From assembly GCF_034424215.1 (NCBI RefSeq), contig NZ_CP139960.1, positions 1,426,001-1,490,000 on the forward strand: a stretch of 64,000 nucleotides of DNA, written 5' to 3'. The translations under genes were made by a program, and so were the position numbers. This document shows, piece after piece, positions 44,953 to 54,000 of the stretch. The DNA comes from Niabella yanshanensis. GTDB lineage: Bacteria; Bacteroidota; Bacteroidia; Chitinophagales; Chitinophagaceae. Position 1 is the first letter of the stretch; every line of letters begins with the position of its first letter. The notes under the pieces are model-generated. The model ran no database searches and was not told where the DNA came from. It was given only the letters and a program-made list of their open reading frames with translations.

Positions 44953-46392
44953 TTATTCCGTTTTATTATTACGCACTGCATTTTCCAAGGCAGCCGCATT
45001 AAATACCATTGCAAAAGCCAGGTTCACAAAAATATTGGAAGGCATATTGTTGATGACTTCGTTGCCATAGCTACAAGCGAATATACCTGCAATTCCGGCA
45101 TTGAGGGCAATCAATTTTACTTTTAGATTAGGATCGCGAATACCCCAGGTAATACCCAAACCTTTACCCAGTAAATACATAATCATACAAAACCATAGGG
45201 TAAATCCTACAATACCGGTTTGCGCCCAAACCTTTACCCAATAGCTGTCTGGTTCGATGGTAGACAAGTATTGATCGGCATTATATTCGTGACCAAACGC
45301 TCCGATAACACCCAGCCCACCACCAAACGGATGACTGCTAAGGTAGTCTGCCAGCTTCTTTTGATTAATAAATCGTAAATTAAGAGAAGCATCTTTGGGA
45401 TCCAAGGCACTTCTAAAACGGAATATGGCATAATTACCACTTCCGATAGTGGTGAATTTCAGAAATCCTACAAACAAGCCTAAAATGACGCAACCTGCTA
45501 AAAGTATTTTAAACTTTTTTGTAAGTAATAACGCAAAGCCGCCACCGGCAATTAAAGCGAAAAATGCACCCCTGGTTCCCGATATCAACATGGCTATGCC
45601 AAATAACGGGACACTGGCCAGCAAGGCCAGTTTTATCTTCGTGTTTTTCAGACCCACAGCCAGTACCAGGGCCACTACTACGAAAACCGCCATTGAAGCA
45701 CCATACTGCCCGGCATCGATGTAAAAAGAAAAAACCCTTAATTGTCCCCAAATCAAATGTGTTGGGAAATCTTCCACGAACTGCCTGTCACCAGCGCTGA
45801 GCCCAATGTATTTTTGCTTCATTCCGTATAGCGCCCCCAGGAACGATATGGTTAACAGCAGTTTTAAAATCTGGGAAATACGTTCCTTGGAGTTGATCAG
45901 CAGTAGCCCCAGGCCTGAAATAGCAACGGGATAAATTCCCATACCCCTTATCTCGGCCAGCCAGCCCCGGGGGCTTCCGCCAGCCGGGTTAAAAAGCTGA
46001 AGTATACAAAGTGCCAACCACCCCATATACAACCAGGTTAAATTTGTATTGAGCAGCGAGAAGTTCAGTTTGTCTGCATTATACCAGACACTTAACCATG
46101 TCATCAAAAGAAAAAATTCGATCCCCACTCCGTAGGGCAAATGCCCTATCTCGCGGTAAAAGAAAAAAAGAACAAAGCAGTAGATGATCAATATGACCAA
46201 ACCAAAAAATGGATCCCTGAAAACCAGAATCAAATAGATTACAAAGGCCAAGAGCATTATCGGAACGAATGTAATTGCATAATTTTCATTCAAGACTGCA
46301 ACTACACCAATTATTAGTGCCAATACAAGCCCGAGTGCAATGAGCAGGCGCTCCTTTGTCGACATTCTTATCTGATCGGACAATTTTCTCAT
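44953..46392 (-). CDS. O-antigen polymerase/ligase family membrane protein (Wzy/WaaL)
   Basis: The 479-aa protein has about 10-12 membrane helices and a large periplasmic loop holding the family block GGGLGVIGAFGHEYNAD ahead of PDSYWVKVWAQTGIVG. This Wzy_C-type region polymerises or ligates lipid-linked repeat units at the periplasmic face. Polymerase rather than ligase is likely given the neighbouring Wzx and Wzz-like genes. The frame opens with TTG at 46410; the ATG at 46392 is used. Confidence 0.85.
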   Translation of the reverse strand: MRKLSDQIRMSTKERLLIALGLVLALIIGVVAVLNENYAITFVPIMLLAFVIYLILVFRDPFFGLVILIIYCFVLFFFYREIGHLPYGVGIEFFLLMTWLSVWYNADKLNFSLLNTNLTWLYMGWLALCILQLFNPAGGSPRGWLAEIRGMGIYPVAISGLGLLLINSKERISQILKLLLTISFLGALYGMKQKYIGLSAGDRQFVEDFPTHLIWGQLRVFSFYIDAGQYGASMAVFVVVALVLAVGLKNTKIKLALLASVPLFGIAMLISGTRGAFFALIAGGGFALLLTKKFKILLAGCVILGLFVGFLKFTTIGSGNYAIFRFRSALDPKDASLNLRFINQKKLADYLSSHPFGGGLGVIGAFGHEYNADQYLSTIEPDSYWVKVWAQTGIVGFTLWFCMIMYLLGKGLGITWGIRDPNLKVKLIALNAGIAGIFACSYGNEVINNMPSNIFVNLAFAMVFNAAALENAVRNNKTE

Positions 46393-46412
46393 AGTAACCA
46401 ATCCATTCAAGT

Positions 46413-48635
46413 CTAAGTAGCGCTTACCACTTTTACCTTATTTAGTACCCACCCTAAGAACCCTTTTTGTGTAGACAAGTATTTGACAAACCCCATATCT
46501 CCCTCCGTAATTTTATTCCCGGCGGCAAATACAGCGATACTCTTGTCAGTAAACATGAGCCATTCCTTTACATTGTGAAGATCCTGAGCGCTATCAATAT
46601 CAACGATGATCACATCAAATGTATCTTTTAAAATACTGAATCCGGCTATCAAACTGTTACTATCTTTTAACTCCAACAGCGAACTGTCTGAATTTTTACG
46701 ATTTAAAATAGTAATCCTGTCTTCAATCAGAATCTCCTTTTTAACCAGAAACGATTCGAATACCTGGGCACCTTCAGCGGTCGATTTGCTCTTTTTGCTT
46801 CCACCCTGGTTCGTAACCAAACCCGTGAGGCTCTGATGATCGTTTGAAATCAGGAGCACATTTTTACCCATCATTGCAAAGGCATAGCTAAGACTTCCGG
46901 CGACAAAGCTTTTTCCTTCCCCATCAAGCAAACTGGTTATTCCCAAGACATTATTATTGCCCGAAAGTTCTTCAAGTAATTCAAACCTCAGTGATCGCAA
47001 CAAATCTTTGTATACCGAATAGCTTAAGGTACTTCCCTTGTCTTCCCAAATATCTCTAAGATCTTTGTTGTCCTGATCAATTAAATTCAGGCTGCCAATC
47101 ACTCTCTGACCAGTTGCTGCTGCCAAATGTTTGGGATTAGCAATAGCAGTATTCAGCATAAAGATCAGAAACAAGGTGAGCAGGCATATCATAAAACTTG
47201 ATACACCGGAAAGACCGACATACAAAGCATTTTTTGAAGGTTCAGGAAGTTGAGGAAGCCCCGGCTCGGCTAAGTTCAGCCTGATACCGGCCTTCGTCAA
47301 CATATTTGTTTGTTCCAGCAAAGCCTGGGCATCGGCGTACTCTTTTGCCGCCATTTCTGCATCCCTGGCAAGTGCAGACTGAGCGCCGTTTTCAGCGACC
47401 ACACTACCGCCTCCCCCGCCGGAAGAACGTCGTGGCCCCAGTTTGGCCAGTTGCTGCTCAATTACGGTTAATGTGCTTTTGGCAGCTGCCAAATCATTCT
47501 CCAGTTTTATTTTGTCGTTAATCAGCCCCTGGCGTATAGCTGCTGCATTAGCGCCCACTGCCTGATCGCTACCCCTTGCAATAAGCCTCGCTTTGATACG
47601 TTGGAGTGAATCTAAAGAGGCTTTATCTTCCGGGCGAAAATTATTGTTAACCCATCGCTTATTAGCCAGGGCCAGCTGATTATCGATGTTAATGATTTCA
47701 TTATTATCTCTCGAACTGTTGGGGGTGACATATCCGCCACTACCGCTTAATTTGCTATTTACTTCGGCCATTGCCCCCTGTAACGAACTTATATTTCTTA
47801 TAACTGCAACTCTCTGAGACTCTGCTTCTGCTATCTGCTGATTGATAAAGTCACTTTGTTGCTGCGCACTGGATGCTCCTGCTGCATTAGATGCGGCACT
47901 TATAGATGAATTGATTAAGGCTGAGTTCTTTTTTTGCAATTCTGACTGCTTTTCACGTACAATCGTATCCAGCACTGCCAATGATTGTCGTTGGTTGGTT
48001 TGAGCTAAACCTGTGTAATAAGCTATAAAACCGGTGGAAACTGTATTCACCACAAACACAGAAAGTGCCGGATTGGAGGAAGTAAATTCAACTTTTATAA
48101 AATCGCTCTCTCCGTTACGATAAACGTCGAGTTTTTCGGACAGGCTTTTATCGTCATAACCAACAGATTTCAACAGATCAAATAGTTTTATTTTTCCATT
48201 ATCTGCAATTGAAATAAGAGCACCGGTTTGGTATCGCTGTTCATATTCTCTGATGGCCTGCTCCCGCTGGTCCGGGCTTAACTTCTTCATTGCATCGGAA
48301 TAGGGTTTAAACGGATTCTGAGGATTTTGCAAATCGTGAATAATGAGCTGATACGAAAGCAGGCTGATCCGTTTTTTGGACTTAATCATTTCCAGAAGGT
48401 TACCAAATTGCTGACTCAGTTTAAAATAGTCCATATTCTTTTCAGCACTCAGTGCAGCGTCCTGAAACTGGCTGGTGAGCCCTGTTGAAATGAGTGCTTC
48501 CGACCTATACTGTCTTGGTAATGTCTTCACCATAAAATAGGTAGCAACCACACATACAATGGGAATCACGATCAACAGCCATTTGAACCGTAGGGCATAT
48601 TTAATAAATTCCTTCAGGTTAAGATTAAAATTCAT
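46413..48635 (-). CDS. Polysaccharide co-polymerase Wzz with C-terminal BY-kinase-like ATPase domain
   Basis: The 740-aa protein starts with a cytoplasmic tip and a membrane helix (WLLIVIPIVCVVATYFMV), then a long periplasmic coiled-coil part, a second membrane helix (~490-510), and a cytoplasmic ATPase domain with Walker A SLLDGEGKSFVAG and Walker B VIIVDID. Such proteins set chain length and control export. The Walker A' region reads LLISNDHQ where kinases usually have LLIDxD, and the Tyr-rich tail of BY-kinases is missing, so autophosphorylation is doubtful. It lies upstream of the polymerase (20-bp gap). Confidence 0.88.
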   Translation of the reverse strand: MNFNLNLKEFIKYALRFKWLLIVIPIVCVVATYFMVKTLPRQYRSEALISTGLTSQFQDAALSAEKNMDYFKLSQQFGNLLEMIKSKKRISLLSYQLIIHDLQNPQNPFKPYSDAMKKLSPDQREQAIREYEQRYQTGALISIADNGKIKLFDLLKSVGYDDKSLSEKLDVYRNGESDFIKVEFTSSNPALSVFVVNTVSTGFIAYYTGLAQTNQRQSLAVLDTIVREKQSELQKKNSALINSSISAASNAAGASSAQQQSDFINQQIAEAESQRVAVIRNISSLQGAMAEVNSKLSGSGGYVTPNSSRDNNEIINIDNQLALANKRWVNNNFRPEDKASLDSLQRIKARLIARGSDQAVGANAAAIRQGLINDKIKLENDLAAAKSTLTVIEQQLAKLGPRRSSGGGGGSVVAENGAQSALARDAEMAAKEYADAQALLEQTNMLTKAGIRLNLAEPGLPQLPEPSKNALYVGLSGVSSFMICLLTLFLIFMLNTAIANPKHLAAATGQRVIGSLNLIDQDNKDLRDIWEDKGSTLSYSVYKDLLRSLRFELLEELSGNNNVLGITSLLDGEGKSFVAGSLSYAFAMMGKNVLLISNDHQSLTGLVTNQGGSKKSKSTAEGAQVFESFLVKKEILIEDRITILNRKNSDSSLLELKDSNSLIAGFSILKDTFDVIIVDIDSAQDLHNVKEWLMFTDKSIAVFAAGNKITEGDMGFVKYLSTQKGFLGWVLNKVKVVSAT

Positions 48636-48720
48636 ACAAACGATAATATATTATTTACAGTGTCGAAGATCTGTTGATTGATACTACTGCCGAGCTGTTT
48701 TTCACTCGATAGCGAACAGT

Positions 48721-49419
48721 TTACTTCACATCTTCCAACTTCTTACCAATAATTTCTTCCAGCAAATTTTTTGATTTCAGGAATGCCACTTCAGCAGCAA
48801 GAGCAAGGGCATCAGCCTGGGTAGCGGCGTTTCTCGATTCGGTATACACATCAATACCTATTTCAGAACGTTCATACTTTGCTTTGACATCACTCATAAT
48901 ACCCTTGTAATTTTGAGAGGCAAGCGACCGGATCTCTAGTGTTCTCCTGGCTAATAAAAAATCATAGTAGCGGGATTTAACTTCATTATTGAGCGTAGCG
49001 TCGTATTGCTCTCTCTCTGCCTTGGCGATGGTATACTCTGCTTTTGCTGTTTTTACCAGTCCCGGCTTAGAAAAAAGGTTACCGATATTTACAGTGACAC
49101 CCGTTAAAAAGCCTTGTGTGATAATTTGCCCCTGGGTGTTAATGCCAACACCTCCATTATCTGCGTTTGACCTACTACGCTGAGGCTGATAATAATAACC
49201 AATATTGAAAATATCGAGCCAGGTTAATTTAGCAATGTTCACTGCTATCTGAGCACGTTCCAATCGCGCGTCCGCTGCTTTTTTCGCGGGAAAATGCTGC
49301 CTGGCAAGCGTAATATATTTATCAAGCGTTTTATCATCAATATCCTCAATAATAGACTCTTGTGAAAACGCAAAGCTGTAACCTGTACATAGGAATAAGA
49401 GAAAAAAAATAGCTTTCAT
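48721..49419 (-). CDS. Short TolC/OEP-like outer-membrane protein
   Basis: The 232-aa protein has a signal peptide (FFLLFLCTGYSFAFSQE) and one long helical hairpin with an inserted beta segment (FLTGVTVNIGNLFSKPG), then RSLASQNYKGIMSDVKAKYERSEI (central part IMSDVKAKYERSEI). This is about half the length of a normal TolC-family protein, which has two such repeats. It may oligomerise differently, or be a partial relative. It would provide or assist an outer-membrane exit for the polysaccharide. No Wza-type export gene is in the window. Confidence 0.72.
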   Translation of the reverse strand: MKAIFFLLFLCTGYSFAFSQESIIEDIDDKTLDKYITLARQHFPAKKAADARLERAQIAVNIAKLTWLDIFNIGYYYQPQRSRSNADNGGVGINTQGQIITQGFLTGVTVNIGNLFSKPGLVKTAKAEYTIAKAEREQYDATLNNEVKSRYYDFLLARRTLEIRSLASQNYKGIMSDVKAKYERSEIGIDVYTESRNAATQADALALAAEVAFLKSKNLLEEIIGKKLEDVK

Positions 49420-49445
49420 GGTAGAAGTTATGTTTTGATCAGAAA

Positions 49446-50570
49446 TTATACTTTTTCTTTTTGCAACATAGCGGGTATAGTCTTAAAAATAATTTTTAGA
49501 TCCATTAAAAAAGAACCATCCTTCGCATATGTATTATCCAGTAGTTTACGTTCACTTTCAGACATCTCGGCCTTACCCCTTTTGCTGATCTGCCAGAGGC
49601 CGGTGATCCCGGCGGGCCCGAGAAACCGCATCGCAAACTCATCAGAGGTCAATTGCTCGGCCTCGTACAGTGGCAAAGGCCGGTTGCCAACAATAGACAT
49701 ATCACCTTTTAGAACATTGATAAGCTGGGGTAATTCGTCTATACTCGTCTTACGCAAAAAGTTTCCGAATCTTGTAATTCGTGGATCATTTAATATTTTG
49801 ACAAACGCTTTCTGACCACCTTCTTCGCCCGATGCATATTGATTATTGGTTTGACTGAGCTTGGCAAGCTTCTTATCTGCATCCGCCACCATGGACCGAA
49901 ACTTGTAAAAATCAAATATTTTATATCCGCTCCCCGCCCTTTTGCTTTTATATACCACAGGGCCCCTGCTTTCCAGCTTTATCAAAACCGCAATTAAAAT
50001 AAACAGCGGACATAATAACAGCAGTAGCACCGACGAAACAAAAATATCGAAAAGTCTTTTTCCTAACGGCATCTTATACTCGGTGGCTTTAACCGACAAC
50101 TTGCCGGAATCATGAGGCTTTAATAATTTGAATCGGATCAAAAAACTGATTCGCTCAAATATCAATGCGGCGTTAAATGGCTTAAAATAGATATCATTGG
50201 CTTTGGCCTCAAGCGCTTTCTGATGAAGTTCAGTTTTATTGGAAGAGGACAATAAAATCACGATAATGCCTGAAGTTAATGCATTTTCCCTGATAGCTTT
50301 AACCTGGTTGAAAACACGCAACTCATCATCGTTATACATTTCTATTAACAATGCATAAGGTAAGTCGACCATCGACGAATTAGATAATTGATTATTAAAA
50401 TCAATTACACTATCATACCTGTCAATGCGATAATTAAGATAACCCTCGCCTTCAACAATTTCATCAAAAAACGTATTTCCTATGTAGGCAATCCCTACAG
50501 TCTGGCTTAGTCCGTTAGTTTTCAGAGGCGGTAATCTTTGTGTGTTCGAAAAGTAAATATCTGACTGCAT
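49446..50570 (-). CDS. Undecaprenyl-phosphate priming sugar transferase with N-terminal pseudo-receiver domain
   Basis: Residues ~165-374 are a bacterial sugar transferase (WcaJ/WbaP-type core): MPLGKRLFDIFVSSV, a membrane helix (178-198), VVYKSKRAGSGYKIF, FYKFRSM, IDELPQLINVLKGDMS and VGNRPLP. It adds the first sugar phosphate to undecaprenyl phosphate. Residues ~22-150 look like a receiver domain but with Glu77 (LLIEMYN) at the phospho-acceptor place, S108 and K130 (YFKPF) retained, and no N-terminal acidic pair, so it is a probable non-phosphorylated pseudo-receiver. Its start overlaps the end of the receiver gene by 56 bp. Confidence 0.86.
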   Translation of the reverse strand: MQSDIYFSNTQRLPPLKTNGLSQTVGIAYIGNTFFDEIVEGEGYLNYRIDRYDSVIDFNNQLSNSSMVDLPYALLIEMYNDDELRVFNQVKAIRENALTSGIIVILLSSSNKTELHQKALEAKANDIYFKPFNAALIFERISFLIRFKLLKPHDSGKLSVKATEYKMPLGKRLFDIFVSSVLLLLLCPLFILIAVLIKLESRGPVVYKSKRAGSGYKIFDFYKFRSMVADADKKLAKLSQTNNQYASGEEGGQKAFVKILNDPRITRFGNFLRKTSIDELPQLINVLKGDMSIVGNRPLPLYEAEQLTSDEFAMRFLGPAGITGLWQISKRGKAEMSESERKLLDNTYAKDGSFLMDLKIIFKTIPAMLQKEKV

Positions 50571-50922
50571 CTTTCAACTTGGTTGGATTAAAGGGTTTTT
50601 GAAAAATTTCATTTACAGGAAATGGTAATTGAGTTTCCAGCATTTTTGTATCTGATGTGCCCGTAAGCACTATTACAGGAATTTTTGAAAATATTCCACT
50701 GATTTTTATAGACTTAAGAAACTCAGGACCGTTAAAATACGGCATATTAATATCCAATATTATCAAATCAGGTTTGTTACTCTCTTCGAGCCATTGTATG
50801 GCTTCATATCCATTGCTTTTCAAAACAGTACTATAATCCTTTGCTAAAACAAACTCCAGGAGCTTTAAAATGGTGGGCTCATCATCGACTATAAGTATAG
50901 TTTTTTTATGCATATATTTCAT
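50515..50922 (-). CDS. Stand-alone response regulator receiver protein
   Basis: The 135-aa protein is a single receiver domain with a complete active site: D13-D14 (IVDDEP), phospho-acceptor D57 (IILDINMP), T87 (VLTGT) and K109 (FQKPF). No output domain follows, as in CheY-type regulators. The gene precedes and overlaps the pseudo-receiver sugar transferase, so it may act on that protein or on a partner kinase; no histidine kinase is in the window. A second ATG at 50913 is possible. Confidence 0.9.
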   Translation of the reverse strand: MKYMHKKTILIVDDEPTILKLLEFVLAKDYSTVLKSNGYEAIQWLEESNKPDLIILDINMPYFNGPEFLKSIKISGIFSKIPVIVLTGTSDTKMLETQLPFPVNEIFQKPFNPTKLKDAVRYLLFEHTKITASEN

Positions 50923-50964
50923 TTAGGGAATACCCTGTAAAATTAAGTACAAGATAGTAAATAA

Positions 50965-50990
50965 CTGATATTCTGCTTAAATAATATCAG
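50965..50990. terminator. Weak hairpin between the NRPS and the receiver gene
   Basis: CTGATATT and AATATCAG form an 8-bp stem with a 10-nt loop, about 40 bp after the NRPS stop. The following minus-strand bases are AT-rich but not a proper T run, so read-through into the polysaccharide genes is possible. Confidence 0.4.
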
Positions 50991-51029
50991 CCAATGCCCA
51001 CTTTGGTGCCAATACGGGGGAGGCCGCCA

Positions 51030-54000
51030 CTATTTGGTGTTCTCCAATGCCTTTTCTATCGTAGTTACCAGGCTTTTATTGTGAGGAGGTAACAAAAATG
51101 TTTTATGATCTCCGCTCACATCGTACACAATTACGTCTTTTGTATAATTCCGCCAGCCCAGATAAACAGGGTCGTCAAGAAAATAGATCCGATCCTGAAC
51201 CCGGAATAAATGGACGCGAACATCAAGTGGCTTCATCCTGTAGTTGCAAAAAGCCCTTGTATAAGCCTCGATCACATTTTCACCATAATCATAGATCTTT
51301 TCGTCCTCTGTTTCAACATAGTTCTTAAATACTTTATATTTCAGGAATGACCACTGATATAATATCACCTCTTTAGGCGACCGGAAAAGATTGGCTCCGA
51401 TAAAGAGCGCCTTTTTCGACTGACGCTGCAGCGTTTGAAATATCTTTTGTGTTTTATTGGCGGGCGCTTCCCGGCCTCCTACATTGGTGTCGAGAATGCC
51501 AAGCATCTTAACCTTTTTACCCATGGCCATCAGTTGCCTGGCCATTTCATAGGCTACCACTCCTCCGTAAGAGTAGCCTATAATAATATACGGCCCCTCA
51601 GCGTTATGTACTAAAATCTCTTTTAAATATCTTGCAGATATAGTTTCGATACTGTCGAGATGCGCTGTATCTCCATCCAGCCCCAGTGCCTGAATACCAT
51701 ATAATGGTTGATCATCGCTCAGGAAAGGTTCTAGATTTTTATATAAAAGAATGTTTAAAGCGCCCCCGTGTATAAGATAAATGGGCGGCTTCGAACCCGA
51801 CTTTTTAATTTCTACCAGTATTTTTTGTTCGACAGTAGCATCGGCATTTATAAGCTTTGCGATAGAGACGATGGTGGGATGTTGAAATAGTGTAGCAATA
51901 GGGAACCGCACTCCCATCTCTCTGCTAATCCGGTTCATTACTTTAACCGCTATCATAGAATGTCCACCCAGCTCAAAGAAGTTATCTTCGGTAGTTAAAC
52001 CGTTAATACCCAGCTCTTCTTCCCAAATTGTCATTATTTTTTGCTCAACCTGGCTAATTGCAGCCTGAGGTTGGGCAGGAGCATCTCCAACCGCAGCCTG
52101 CTTTCTTTTTTGAAAATCAGGGGGCGTTATTTGTTTAACATCAACTTTACCATTAGGACTAAGCGGGAAAACCTTCTTTTTTACCCAATACGATGGTACC
52201 ATGAAATAGGGCAGATTCACTCTCAGCTCGTGACCCCAGTTGACAATCGTCTCTTTCGAAAATTCACCGGTTCCGTTCTCTTCATCAATTTGGGGGATAA
52301 TATAGGCTACTATAGCTTTTTCTCCTGTATGATCTTCAAGAACAGTAGCAACAACGTCCTTTACATTATTGAGACGCGACAGGTGGTACTCTATTTCACC
52401 GAGTTCTATTCGGAAGCCCCTTATTTTCACCTGGTTATCGATTCTTCCCTCATATTTTATTTCGCCATTCTTCTTAAAGCGGCCCAGATCCCCGCTTTTA
52501 TACATTTTCGCGCCGGCAATATTCGCGAAAGGATCTCTTACAAACCGGGTAGCCGTTAAATCAGCTCTTTGCCAATATCCCTTAGACACCCCCTCACCAC
52601 CTATGTATATTTCGCCCATTTCGCCTTCAGCAACCTCTTTAAGATTTTCATCCAGAATATAAACAGGCGTATCAAGAATAGGTGCGCCAATCGTGATTCT
52701 TTCGTCACTCATAATTCTGGTTAATGTACAGATCACTGTAGTTTCTGTGGGGCCATATACGTTATATAATGCCTGGCATCTGGGCAAAAGCTCTTTGGCC
52801 AAAGAAGGCAGCAATGTTTCCCCGGCAGAAAGCAGTTTTACAGGTATGCGCCTGCTCCAATCGGCAGTAAGCATCAGCTTAAACGTGATAGGCGTGGCCA
52901 GAATGATGCTGATATTCCTTTTGAGCACCTCTTCCAACAAAAGCTGCCCGTCTTTTACCGTTTCATTTCCGGTTAATACCAACTCGGCACCATTGACCAG
53001 GCATAAGTAATTATCAAAACACGAAGCATCAAAAGAAATACTTGATACCGATAAGAATTTATCCCGATCGGTAATTTGAAATGCATCTTGCATTCCTCTC
53101 AGAAAATGCACCAGGTTGCGGTGAGTTACCATGGCGCCTTTAGGCTTTCCGGTTGAACCGGATGTATATAAAATATAAGCTAATGTATCCGACCCGTAGT
53201 TGATTTCCGGATCGGTTATAACACCCTTGTTCAATTCAACCTCAATGGTGGCCAGATCAACCCCGATGGCCTTCCCGTTAGAAAATTCAGTACCAGCTCC
53301 CGAGCTGATCATGAACTGGGCATCTGCATCTTCTACCAGGAATGTAACCCTTTCTCCAGGATAGTTAGGATCGATAGGAATATAAGCTGCACCACATTTT
53401 AACACCGCCACAATCGATACGATGATATCGATACCCCGTTCTAATATAATCGCCACACGATCGTTTGCCTGGAGCCCGCGGCTGAGCAGGTAATGCGCGA
53501 GCCGGTTAGATGCCGAATTGAGTTCCTCGTAAGTCAATGCCTGATCTTCGAGTCGAACTGCCACATGCTTTGGAAAAGCCAGCACCGACTCCCGGAATAA
53601 ATCTATAATTGTTTTTTCCAGGATCTGTTCACCATTCGAGGCGAGTGACCGCGTGAACAGGCTTTCCCGGTTGGCAAGGGATATATTACTGATGCGCAGC
53701 CCGGGATTTGCCGTAACCTGGTTGATCACATTCCGGAAAGAGTTCATCAGGCTCTGGATATCAGTAGCATCGAACAAATCAGACTGGTAATAGATCTGGA
53801 AATAAATAAGCCCGTCTCTCTTGTAGGTATCAATATAAAATTCCAGACTACTGCGTTCCTCGGTGATGAATGCAGTCTCATGCTCAATATCAATAAATGA
53901 AAAGTTTTTATCCACTTTTTCGAACTGGCTGCCGAAACTTACTGATATAAATTTATTTTTTGCCGCACGATTGAATTTAACCTTCTTCAATACTGACCCA

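Noticed and set aside
44857-45126. 89-aa forward frame between the GT2 and polymerase genes
   Set aside because: Mostly antisense to the C-terminus of the polymerase; no domain or ribosome-binding context.
52041-52559. 172-aa forward frame inside the NRPS
   Set aside because: Antisense to the second A domain, whose motifs are intact; no domain of its own.
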